Below are positions 25,978 to 34,049 of a stretch of 63,658 bases of DNA, piece after piece. The notes beneath the pieces are model-generated. The model searched no databases, was not told the origin of the DNA, and saw only the letters and a program-made list of their open reading frames with translations. Source of the DNA: Erysipelotrichales bacterium (lineage in GTDB: Bacteria > Bacillota_I > Bacilli_A > RFN20 > CAG-826). The position numbers were made by a program, and so were the translations under genes. Location of the stretch: NCBI GenBank assembly GCA_022508525.1, contig JAFLVA010000006.1:1-63658 (forward strand), in the 5' to 3' direction. Within the stretch, counting starts at the first letter, position 1. Each line of letters begins with the position of its first letter.

Positions 25978-26919
25978 ATGAAGAATAAAAATAAGTTACT
26001 GGATTTCTTTTTAAATCCCCAAATATGGTTTTTACTTATAACTATAGTTATAGCTATTATTTCAACGATCTTTTCTACTTTAATTTTGACACAAGAAAGT
26101 TTTATTGATTACATTATTTTAGGATATATTTTCCTTGGGATAATGATAATTACAATCGGTTATTCAATTTATGGAATCATTAAGATTGCACCTGCAGTTC
26201 AAGAAAGATCATTGATGTGGTCAGAAAATCATCCTTTTTGGAATAAATTATTTACTCAGTATGGATTTCGTACTATCTTCTTATCCATTGGATCATTTTT
26301 GATTAATATTGCTTTTGCTATTTACAATGGTGCAATCGCTATAGTTGCTGGCTCTATATGGTTTGGTTCTTTATCAGCTTATTATATACTTCTTATTTTC
26401 TTACGAGGAGGGATTTTACTCTATCACTCACGTCGCAGAAAAGCCATTAAAAATGGTCAGACAACAATCGATACTTTCAAAAAAGACACAAAAATTTATG
26501 GGCGATGTGGAATCGTATTTATTCTTCTACCACTTGCTTTATCATTTGCAATTTTACAAATGGTTCGTGCTGATGATTCCTTTGTTCATGCAGGTGTAAC
26601 AATTTATATTTATGCTATATATGCCTTTTATAAAATTAGTATAGCAATATTTAACTTTATAAAAACTAGAACGACTAACGAAATGACTGTACGTGCTTCA
26701 AAGAACATCAATCTAGCGGATGCTATGGTTTCCATTCTAGCTTTACAAACTGCAATGTTTCATGAATTTGATACAGGCGATAGTGTTAATGTCGCAACAA
26801 TGAATGCCATAACAGGTGCTGTTGTATGTGCACTAACAGCGTTTATAGGAATATTTATGATAATATATTCCAATCAAATCATAAATAAATACAAAGAAAA
26901 AAACGATCTTTCAAATTAA
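25978..26919 (+). CDS. Hypothetical multi-span membrane protein (TetR-linked)
   Basis: A 313-residue protein with about eight membrane helices, in pairs (near 15-37, 45-67, 96-120, 128-146, 176-193, 203-224, 243-256, 272-296). A basic loop HSRRRKAIKNGQ precedes the fifth. The WSENHPFWNKLF segment may lie in a loop. It has no transporter motif I recognise. Its coupling to a TetR regulator suggests inducible membrane function, such as efflux or stress, but that is only inference. A terminator follows directly. Confidence 0.65.
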   Translation: MKNKNKLLDFFLNPQIWFLLITIVIAIISTIFSTLILTQESFIDYIILGYIFLGIMIITIGYSIYGIIKIAPAVQERSLMWSENHPFWNKLFTQYGFRTIFLSIGSFLINIAFAIYNGAIAIVAGSIWFGSLSAYYILLIFLRGGILLYHSRRRKAIKNGQTTIDTFKKDTKIYGRCGIVFILLPLALSFAILQMVRADDSFVHAGVTIYIYAIYAFYKISIAIFNFIKTRTTNEMTVRASKNINLADAMVSILALQTAMFHEFDTGDSVNVATMNAITGAVVCALTAFIGIFMIIYSNQIINKYKEKNDLSN

Positions 26920-26939
26920 TGAGAGGTCGTTTTCTTTTA
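26901..26939 (+). terminator. Terminator after the membrane-protein gene
   Basis: AAAACGATCT pairs with AGGTCGTTTT (one mismatch) and is followed by CTTTT. It overlaps the end of the coding region. Confidence 0.6.
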
Positions 26940-26944
26940 TATAA

Positions 26945-27517
26945 TCATTCTTCAGTTATAACTACAATATACTTTTCATCAAGTCCTTTTGCTTTTAAAA
27001 AAGCATTGAATTCTTTTTCTAAATCACTTGAAGTTTGTATTATTTCTTTATGTACATCATGCTTTGAAGCATCAATTTGCTTTTTTGTTTTTTCTCTACT
27101 TTCACGTGCACCTTTTTTTATATTTTCAATGACTAGATGAAACTTTGCTTTGATTCCTTTCGTATGTATAAACTCAACAAAATCTTTATTTTCTTCTATT
27201 GATTTTGTCTTTCTTTCTTCAAATTCATTTTTGTCTTTTAAATGCTGTTGATAAGCTGATTCTTTCATATTTGCAAACGCTAATCTAAATTTTGCTTTTA
27301 TACCTTTGGTTCGTAAAAACTCTGTGAATTGTTCACTTATATCTTTCTTTTCTAATTCAAATTCATCGTTATTATCCATTTGTTTTTTCCTCCTAATTTC
27401 AATAATTTTTCTATTCTTTTCTGAATGAATTAATAATATTTTTAATTGATCTTCATAACTATGTGCATCAAGAAATTCTTGAAGATCATTCATAGTTAAT
27501 TCTTGCGTTTTGGTCAT
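26945..27517 (-). CDS. Repeat-containing soluble protein at end of the ABC exporter operon
   Basis: A ~190-residue charged, helical protein with no membrane segment. It contains three imperfect copies of a short unit: FLRTKGIKAKFRLAFANMK, FIHTKGIKAKFHLVIENIKK and FLKAKGLDEKYIVVITEE, joined by Lys/Glu-rich linkers. I chose the ATG at 27517 (GAGG spaced by 9 bases) over the upstream TTG. It is the last gene of the operon, 23 bp after the permease stop. The repeats suggest either a small immunity- or chaperone-like protein, or a protein that binds the transporter. I do not recognise the family. Confidence 0.6.
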   Translation of the reverse strand: MTKTQELTMNDLQEFLDAHSYEDQLKILLIHSEKNRKIIEIRRKKQMDNNDEFELEKKDISEQFTEFLRTKGIKAKFRLAFANMKESAYQQHLKDKNEFEERKTKSIEENKDFVEFIHTKGIKAKFHLVIENIKKGARESREKTKKQIDASKHDVHKEIIQTSSDLEKEFNAFLKAKGLDEKYIVVITEE

Positions 27518-27539
27518 TTTGTAATTCCTCAATTTTCCT

Positions 27540-28337
27540 CTAAATTAAACTTGTCTTTTTAAGTATTAGATTGCTGACTACGCCTAATCCAAAACTAAAT
27601 AACACTCCGCCTGCTAAACACATAATTACATGCATAATTGTTGCATCTAATGGAGTCATCATTGGAATCATCATAAACATTAACATGCCAACACCAAATG
27701 AACCTAATATGGAAAGCCATACTTTATGCTTACCAACAACACTTAATACCAAGTAGATGGAAATAAATACTGCAACTATAAATGCTTTGGATAATAAACA
27801 CATAATAATATTGCTTATATTAAATCCTACCATTTCAAAAGATAATCCTGCTATCTTTCCTCCTAACATTGCTCCTACAAAATATACAAGAAGCATACCT
27901 ATTCCACCCACAATACCAACGATGGATTTAGATATAACATAATCTCTTTTATCTGAGCGGACAGTAAATAAATTTTTGACATAACCACTTCTAAAATCTT
28001 CTGAGACAAACAAGCAAATAAATATTGCAATTATGAAATATATCAAGTTGATATTACACATTGAAGTTATATCCATAGACATTCCAGCGTTGCTTGTCGA
28101 TCCTATCGCTTGCCACGCATTTGTAAATCCCTCCATTGTGGTTTCAACACCTGTTGTTGGATCTGCAGTTGTCATTCCTGAAAACATCGAAGTCATTACT
28201 ATGGTAAGAATAGGAATAACAAGACAAACACCAAGCATGATATATACTAATGGCATTGTGAACATTCTTTTTAAATCCACTTTTATCATGCTTTTTAATC
28301 TTTTACTAAAACTTTGCTTTTCAAATGTTAGTTCCAT
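27540..28337 (-). CDS. ABC transporter permease, BcrB-like (second set)
   Basis: A 265-residue integral membrane protein with six helices (near 29-50, 98-120, 138-160, 176-198, 206-225 and 240-258) in the ABC-2 family arrangement of BcrB/lantibiotic-exporter permeases. N-terminal cytosolic segment includes SKRLKSMIKVDLKRMFTMPL. It starts 1 bp after the ATPase stop (28339), so is translationally coupled. Pairs with the ATPase at 28339. Confidence 0.82.
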   Translation of the reverse strand: MELTFEKQSFSKRLKSMIKVDLKRMFTMPLVYIMLGVCLVIPILTIVMTSMFSGMTTADPTTGVETTMEGFTNAWQAIGSTSNAGMSMDITSMCNINLIYFIIAIFICLFVSEDFRSGYVKNLFTVRSDKRDYVISKSIVGIVGGIGMLLVYFVGAMLGGKIAGLSFEMVGFNISNIIMCLLSKAFIVAVFISIYLVLSVVGKHKVWLSILGSFGVGMLMFMMIPMMTPLDATIMHVIMCLAGGVLFSFGLGVVSNLILKKTSLI

Positions 28338-28338
28338 A

Positions 28339-29232
28339 TTATCTTGCCTCCATTAAATTAATATAGTATTCTTCTAAACCGATTTTTTCTGTTTTTATTT
28401 CCGTTACTATAATTTTATTTTCGTAAAGATAAGTAACTATCTCTTCAGGTGTTTTAGCATCATAAACACGAATATAATCGTTCACTTCTTTAACTTTAGA
28501 ATACTTATCAATTAGCAACTCTTTAGTTTTATGCATATCCTTTGCCTGTACTGCAACAAATGTAGGACATTCTTTCTCTAGTTCTTCTGCAGTCATTTCC
28601 TTAATCATTTTCCCACCACGAACGATTCCATAATGAGTCGCTATTTTTTCTAATTCTCCTAAAACATGTGATGAAATAACTACTGTACATTGATAATTTT
28701 TAGTAATATCTACAAGTACTTCACGCATAATTCTCATACCATCAACATCTAAGCCATTGATTGGTTCATCTAAAACTAGTAGCGTTGGATTTCCAAGTAA
28801 TGCCATAGCGATACCTATCCTTTGCTTCATTCCTAGCGAACAATTTTTGAATTTATTAGATGCAGAACCTTCCATTCTCACAACTTTTAAGACTTTTCTT
28901 ACTTCTTCTTCAGCATTAGGAATGCTCAAATTTGTAGCTTGTAACATTAAATTATTCCACACACTATAATTTGGAAAACAACCAGGTTGTTCGATTAATA
29001 CACCTATTTTTGCTCTTACATCAATATCTTTATAATCTCTTCCAAATAGCTTTATTTCTCCACCATTAGGAATAATAAGACCGCATATAAGTTTTTCAGT
29101 TGTTGATTTACCTGAGCCGTTCTCCCCAATAAATCCATAAATTGATCCAACAGGAACTGTCATATTTAAGCCACTTAATGCTTGTTTTTGTCCGAAATTC
29201 TTTGTTAAATTTCTAATTTCAATAGCGTTCAT
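28339..29232 (-). CDS. ABC transporter ATPase, BcrA-like (second set)
   Basis: A 297-residue ATP-binding protein: Walker A GENGSGKST, signature CSLGMKQR in place of LSGGQ, and Walker B LLVLDEPINGLD, then the H-loop SSHVL. The CSxGMKQR signature is typical of BcrA-type bacitracin/lantibiotic exporters. The C-terminal ~80 residues form the regulatory extension. The fifteen-base gap to the preceding permease stop implies operon expression. Compare its near-twin at 30062. Confidence 0.9.
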   Translation of the reverse strand: MNAIEIRNLTKNFGQKQALSGLNMTVPVGSIYGFIGENGSGKSTTEKLICGLIIPNGGEIKLFGRDYKDIDVRAKIGVLIEQPGCFPNYSVWNNLMLQATNLSIPNAEEEVRKVLKVVRMEGSASNKFKNCSLGMKQRIGIAMALLGNPTLLVLDEPINGLDVDGMRIMREVLVDITKNYQCTVVISSHVLGELEKIATHYGIVRGGKMIKEMTAEELEKECPTFVAVQAKDMHKTKELLIDKYSKVKEVNDYIRVYDAKTPEEIVTYLYENKIIVTEIKTEKIGLEEYYINLMEAR

Positions 29233-29247
29233 TTTAGTTCCTCCTTT

Positions 29248-30060
29248 TTAATAAACATCTCTTTTTGAAAGAAGCAATGTTCCAAGTAAGTTATAAATCG
29301 TTGCCCATCCAACTGAAACCAATAAACATACAAGTAAAGTGACTATATTACTAGATAAACAGGCATAAACAGATGATCCATATAAGAAGAGGTTAAGTAT
29401 TGACGAATTTCCAACAATAGATGCCACGCCAATAATTAGAATTCCTGTTCCTAAAAAGAATGATAATGCAATAGAAATTCCAAATTTTCTTCTAAAGATG
29501 GCATTTAAGAATGTATATAAACTTGCCCAACCTAAGCTCATAATCATTTTTCCTAAAATAGCTATTAACAAAGAACCAAAATTAACTTCAAATGATAATC
29601 CACTAAAGATTCCAGAAGCAATACCTCCGATTAAATATGTAATACACATACATGCCATTGAGAAGGCACATACTAAAGACTTCGACATCATATAATCTTG
29701 TTTTTTGGCGTGAGTTGTAAATAATTGTTTTACATAACCACTTTTATAATCATGCCCAATAAATATGGACACCATAATTCCACCAAAGATGAAAACCATG
29801 TTCATATTCGCATATTGTCCAATATCACTTACAACATAAAGAGGTGAATCTGAAGCAATAATCTGCCATGCGTTTGTAAACATCGATGCAGTCGTATCAC
29901 TATTACCCATAGATACGAGTGCTGGAATAATCGCTGCAATCGCAAGAAAAATATAGAATAAAGGAGTATGGAACAATCGGTAGAAATCAACACCTAACAT
30001 TCCTTTTAATCTTTGAATAAAACTAGGTGATTCAAATTTTAATTCTTTTGTTTTTTCCAT
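29248..30060 (-). CDS. ABC transporter permease, BcrB-like (first set)
   Basis: About 270 residues with six membrane helices. I place the start at the ATG at 30060 (AAAAGGAGG spaced by 8) rather than the longer N-terminal extension, which would overlap the previous gene. It shares with the second permease a basic N-terminal segment (SFIQRLKGMLGVDFYRLFHT) and the SGYVKQLFTTHAKKQDYMMS loop, but is otherwise diverged. Forms an exporter with the ATPase at 30062. Confidence 0.82.
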   Translation of the reverse strand: MEKTKELKFESPSFIQRLKGMLGVDFYRLFHTPLFYIFLAIAAIIPALVSMGNSDTTASMFTNAWQIIASDSPLYVVSDIGQYANMNMVFIFGGIMVSIFIGHDYKSGYVKQLFTTHAKKQDYMMSKSLVCAFSMACMCITYLIGGIASGIFSGLSFEVNFGSLLIAILGKMIMSLGWASLYTFLNAIFRRKFGISIALSFFLGTGILIIGVASIVGNSSILNLFLYGSSVYACLSSNIVTLLVCLLVSVGWATIYNLLGTLLLSKRDVY

Positions 30061-30061
30061 T

Positions 30062-30964
30062 TTACTTAGCCTCCTTTTCCGACATAATTTCAAGATAATA
30101 TTCTTCTAAACCAATTTTGTTTTTCTTTACCTCATTTACGACAAGTCCATTTTGTAATAGATATTCAACGATCAATTCAGCATTATCGACATCGTAAACT
30201 CTTATACATTCATTTTCTTGCTTTACATTATTAAATTTTCTATTTAATAAATTCAAAGCACTATTTATATCTTTGGTTTTCAAAGAAACAAACACTCGTG
30301 CTCTTGCTTCCATTTCTTGAGCTGTAATTTCTTTTATCATTTTTCCCTGACGTATAATACCATAGTGTGTTGCAATCTTTTCTAACTCTCCAAGAAGATG
30401 TGAAGAGATAAGTACTGTACAATTGTAGTTCTTTGTTATATCTACAAGTATTTCTCTCATGATTTTCATTCCATCAGTATCTAATCCATTGATAGGCTCA
30501 TCTAAAATTAATAAGGCTGGATTTCCCAAAAGTGCCATCGCAATTCCAATTCTTTGCTTCATTCCTAATGAGCAACTTTTAAACTTAATTTTTGCTGAAT
30601 CTTCCATTCTTACTATCTTAAGTACCCTACTTATTTCTTCTTCTCTATTTTGAATACCGAGATTGATTGCTTGCATCATTAGATTGTTCCATACGCTGGA
30701 GTTTGGAAAGCAACCAGCATTTTCGATTAACGCTCCTACTCTCACTCTTACTCCAGCATCTTTATAACTTTTTCCAAATAGTTTTATTTCTCCTTCATCT
30801 GGGACAAGATGTCCGCAAATAAGTTTTTCAGTTGTCGACTTACCACTTCCATTTTCACCAATGAAACCATATATTGATCCTACAGGTACAGTCATATGAA
30901 AATGATCCAATGCGTGCATACCACGAAAACTTTTTGTTAAATTCTTAATTTCAATAGCATTCAT
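30062..30964 (-). CDS. ABC transporter ATPase, BcrA-like (first set)
   Basis: A 300-residue ATP-binding protein, the first gene of the exporter operon. Walker A GENGSGKST, signature CSLGMKQR, Walker B LLILDEPINGLD, H-loop SSHLL. It is a clear paralogue of the ATPase at 28339, so the operon holds two complete ATPase-permease pairs (order A1-B1-A2-B2). The pairs may form one heteromeric exporter or two with related substrates. An AGGAGG precedes the ATG. Confidence 0.9.
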   Translation of the reverse strand: MNAIEIKNLTKSFRGMHALDHFHMTVPVGSIYGFIGENGSGKSTTEKLICGHLVPDEGEIKLFGKSYKDAGVRVRVGALIENAGCFPNSSVWNNLMMQAINLGIQNREEEISRVLKIVRMEDSAKIKFKSCSLGMKQRIGIAMALLGNPALLILDEPINGLDTDGMKIMREILVDITKNYNCTVLISSHLLGELEKIATHYGIIRQGKMIKEITAQEMEARARVFVSLKTKDINSALNLLNRKFNNVKQENECIRVYDVDNAELIVEYLLQNGLVVNEVKKNKIGLEEYYLEIMSEKEAK

Positions 30965-31097
30965 AATTTTCCTCCTTAATTAAACATTTGTTGGTTTACA
31001 ATTATATTTTAGGAAGAAATTACAAATAACTACACTACAAAAAAACCGATAAATGTTGGTTTCTAAAAAGAAAATTAATTTTGCTTATTATTACACT

Positions 31098-31131
31098 AAA
31101 AAACCATACTTCGTTTACCAAAAGTATGGTT
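31098..31131 (-). terminator. Intrinsic terminator, minus strand
   Basis: AACCATACTT and AAGTATGGTT pair and TTTTTT follows on the minus strand. It lies between repeat F/tRNA-Arg and the exporter operon promoter and would insulate that operon. Confidence 0.75.
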
Positions 31132-31273
31132 AAGAGTATGGCTAGATAACCGATAACGAGTATTATCAGAATTATAATTATTTATTTGAATTTACTAATT
31201 AGTCATCAAAAAAATTTTCTGTACTTGGATAGATATTGTCAATTTATTCCTTTTTATTAAAGTTATATAACAT

Positions 31274-31508
31274 TTAAGTCTAATGAGTTCGACTCTGGAA
31301 AGGCTAGTGGGAGTCGACTCCCACCACCAGCATACCCTTGATTTTTTTCTCTAAAATTACAAAAATTTTATTTCTGCTTAAAAACATGTTTTTCTAATAA
31401 ATTCTAGATTTTTACATAGGTTCATAGAGTTAAACAACTACCACGAAACGCCACTTAAAGTATAAAAAAAGCAAGCTATACGCATTGTATAGTTTGCTGT
31501 CTTTTAAA
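31274..31508. repeat. Dispersed repeat, copy F
   Basis: Begins TTAAGTCTAATGAGTTCGAC and keeps the perfect palindrome TGGGAGTCGACTCCCA, GGTTCATAGAGTTAAACAAC and the hairpin AGCAAGCTATAC/GTATAGTTTGCT. It ends ~3 bp from the 3' end of tRNA-Arg, without any ATAATACA motif. Confidence 0.75.
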
Positions 31509-31510
31509 AA

Positions 31511-31587
31511 TGGCGCGCCCAGTAAGATTCGAACTCACGACACTCAGATTCGAAGTCTGATACTCTATCCAGCTGAGCTATGGGCGC
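31511..31587 (-). tRNA. tRNA-Arg (anticodon TCG)
   Basis: On the minus strand GCGCCCA pairs with TGGGCGC and CCA is encoded. Anticodon stem TCAGA/TCTGA encloses CTTCGAA, so the anticodon is TCG. T loop TTCGAAT is present. The repeat F lies directly at the 3' side. Confidence 0.94.
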
Positions 31588-31662
31588 ATAATTTGTATAA
31601 TAGTGAAGTTCTCACTATTTCCACACCATTTTATCATATTCAGCATTTTTTTCTATACAGAA

Positions 31663-32955
31663 CTAATTATTTAGTTCTGCTTTCCTAAAAAATAGTTTTT
31701 CTTCTACCAATGATACTACCAAATGCACGACCATCCCAAAACCAAACATTAATATTATTACGTCCATTGTAAAAGAAATTATGTTCGTCACATACAAAAT
31801 ATAGAAAATCCCATAATACACTAAATTGATAATTAAAGAATTTATTACGTTATATATTGTTTTGCCCAATCCAATAAATATATTATCAATAATAGCACAT
31901 CCTATATATGCGATATAAAAAGGCACCAATTTAATAGTAATTAAAAATATTTCGTGTGCGTTATCGAGATGTTCAACATATTGATAAAATGGTGTCCAAA
32001 TCGGAATTGTTAGTGACCAAATAAGCACAACAATTAAAGCAATAAAATAATAATTGAATTGATTTAATTTTTTATATCCATCTTTACAATCATGTCTTAT
32101 AACTTCGGATAATGCAGAAATTGGAATAAGCAACCATCCCCAAATAAAATTATTAGCAATCCAATAATTTCCTTGCTCTGCAACCATGTTAACCATTTTA
32201 CAAATCATAATTGCATATATAAAATTATCAATAAATTGCTGGACACCAGAAAAAGCACCGACTCTCGCCCAATTTTTAAACGTTATTAAATCACTTTTTT
32301 GATACCAACATGGTTTAATTAGTTTCTGCACATAAAGAATAACAAAACTTACTATTGCAAGTATTAAATTAACTAATATATTTGAAATAGCTATACCATA
32401 AACACCAAAGTTTGGAATTAACAACAAATCAGCTATTAAAGAAAGAATTACATTTGCAATTATAAATATATAAACATTTTTATCTTTACCAATAACTACA
32501 AAAACAACATTGACAAAGCTGACAATTATTCCAAGCATAAATGCCACAGTTTCAAGTTGAAGATAATGATTCACAATTTCTAAATCAATTTCATCAGGAT
32601 TCATCGCCTTTATAAGTACAAGCCCATAAATTAAAACGCCTATTGAGAATAGTGTGTATACTACAAAAGTTATAAGCCCCGTTCTAAAAGTATGTTTTGC
32701 AAAATTTTCCTTATCATTCTTAAATAATTTATTAAGAATAGAATATAGTGGAACAATTAAAAATGCTTGTAACGTCTCGTTAATTAAATCAAACCATTCC
32801 ATTTGACCTATAATATCGAATACATCACTTTGACTATTTATTGAAATAATAAAAGTTTTTATAGTTTGATATATTGCAGGTACAAGCGCTAGAGCACATA
32901 ACGCAATAAAAAGTTTCCAATTGAAATCTTTGAGTTTTTTTAATCTTTGTTTCAT
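31663..32955 (-). CDS. MATE-family efflux transporter
   Basis: About 430 residues with twelve membrane helices in two halves, typical for MATE (NorM/DinF) transporters. The central LIPNFGVYGIAISNILVN and the paired helices at its ends fit the family. I chose the ATG at 32955 because GGAGG lies 7-8 bp upstream. It is a single-gene unit. These proteins export cationic drugs or lipids, using Na+ or H+; the substrate here is unknown. Confidence 0.78.
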   Translation of the reverse strand: MKQRLKKLKDFNWKLFIALCALALVPAIYQTIKTFIISINSQSDVFDIIGQMEWFDLINETLQAFLIVPLYSILNKLFKNDKENFAKHTFRTGLITFVVYTLFSIGVLIYGLVLIKAMNPDEIDLEIVNHYLQLETVAFMLGIIVSFVNVVFVVIGKDKNVYIFIIANVILSLIADLLLIPNFGVYGIAISNILVNLILAIVSFVILYVQKLIKPCWYQKSDLITFKNWARVGAFSGVQQFIDNFIYAIMICKMVNMVAEQGNYWIANNFIWGWLLIPISALSEVIRHDCKDGYKKLNQFNYYFIALIVVLIWSLTIPIWTPFYQYVEHLDNAHEIFLITIKLVPFYIAYIGCAIIDNIFIGLGKTIYNVINSLIINLVYYGIFYILYVTNIISFTMDVIILMFGFGMVVHLVVSLVEEKLFFRKAELNN

Positions 32956-33049
32956 ATATTCCCTCCTCATTACCCAATTTTCACAAACAAATTATATCAA
33001 AAATACGCGCAATTAAAAATATGCTCACTACTAAAAAATCAAAACACAT

Positions 33050-33084
33050 ATAAAAAACTTCAATACAAAATGTATCGAAGTTCT
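33050..33084 (-). terminator. Terminator after the XRE gene
   Basis: On the minus strand AACTTCGATACA and TGTATTGAAGTT pair (one G-T) around TTT and a T run follows. Confidence 0.75.
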
Positions 33085-33111
33085 ACTTTTCTCATTTGGA
33101 ATCAAAAATAT

Positions 33112-33735
33112 TTAGTCACGTTTTTCATCTTTGGACAAAACTTTTTTATTCCAGGATTTTTTTCCACATTTAGGACATTTCATATATCTAGTTCTATTAA
33201 TATGCATTGCAAAAAATACACTAGTGTATGTTGGCACATATTTGTGGTGACATTTTTCACATTCATAATATCCTGCGGTCTGTTCTATTCTTAATCCAAA
33301 AAGCATTCCTACTAAAAACACAATAGTACCTGATACAATAATTAAAACTCTTGGCAAGTTTTCCATATCTACAAAGGACGCAACTAGTATACAAGCCAAA
33401 AGTATTATAGTAACTAATGTGCCAATAAAGATTTCTAAACTTAATAATTGCTTATCCTTTTGTTCTTTCAACTTTACCATTTCTAATAAATTCTTTTCTA
33501 GTCTTTTTTCATTGTCATTCATATCTACAATTTCACCACTAAATAGATCGTTAATAGTAATATCTAATATTTTACATAATTCAGGAATTGTTCCAGAGTC
33601 TGGCATGCAATTGCCATTTTCCCATTTTGAAATTGCTCTATCTGAAATATTTAGTTTTTCAGCCAATTCGCTTTGAGTTATTTTCTTCTCTTTTCTTCTT
33701 TCCTTAATAAAATTTCCTATCTTAATTTGATCCAT
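33112..33735 (-). CDS. XRE-family regulator with membrane helices and zinc-ribbon tail
   Basis: About 207 residues from the ATG at 33735 (AAAGGAG site). Residues 1-65 form the XRE helix-turn-helix (IKERRKEKKITQSELAEKLN, ISKWENGNCMP). A coiled stretch leads to two membrane helices (~100-123 and ~130-150). The C-terminal part is a zinc ribbon with CEKCHHKY and CPKCGKK. So it is a membrane-bound transcription factor, probably responding to an envelope signal. It lies upstream of the MATE gene, but with a terminator between them. Confidence 0.82.
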   Translation of the reverse strand: MDQIKIGNFIKERRKEKKITQSELAEKLNISDRAISKWENGNCMPDSGTIPELCKILDITINDLFSGEIVDMNDNEKRLEKNLLEMVKLKEQKDKQLLSLEIFIGTLVTIILLACILVASFVDMENLPRVLIIVSGTIVFLVGMLFGLRIEQTAGYYECEKCHHKYVPTYTSVFFAMHINRTRYMKCPKCGKKSWNKKVLSKDEKRD

Positions 33736-33984
33736 ATAGTTTTCTCCTTTCATGCCATAAGTATAAGTTGAATTTTAAAAAAACAACACGAACCAGAAGT
33801 TGAGTTTTATAAATTAATGATTATTATTTTTAATAATACTATGTTTTACCAATTTTTTGCATATATTTAAAATCTGGTTAAATGATTTACTAAATGCATT
33901 CTTAAATTTCTATTAAAAGTAAGATTATATTATAATTGTTAAGACTATCTTTAAATAAAACTGTTTAACTCATAATTTAGCAAT

Positions 33985-34027
33985 AATAAAAAGGGGATGA
34001 AATACGAATATTTCAAGCCCCATTTTT
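33985..34027 (-). terminator. Strong terminator with UUCG loop
   Basis: On the minus strand GGGGCTTGAAATA and TATTTCATCCCC pair around TTCG, followed by TTTTTA. It ends the four-gene envelope operon. Confidence 0.85.
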
Positions 34028-34049
34028 GCTTAATTTTTGTTATTCAAGT

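Noticed and set aside
14266-31508. CRISPR-like array from the repeats
   Set aside because: The units are long, far apart and dispersed, with no regular spacers and no cas genes.
31485-31688. Plus-strand open frame over tRNA-Arg
   Set aside because: Covers the tRNA and the repeat end; typical artefact of tRNA antisense reading.
33785-33810. Possible extra copy of the dispersed repeat (CACGAACCAGAAGTTGAG)
   Set aside because: Only a short match to part of diverged copy B; other blocks are missing.
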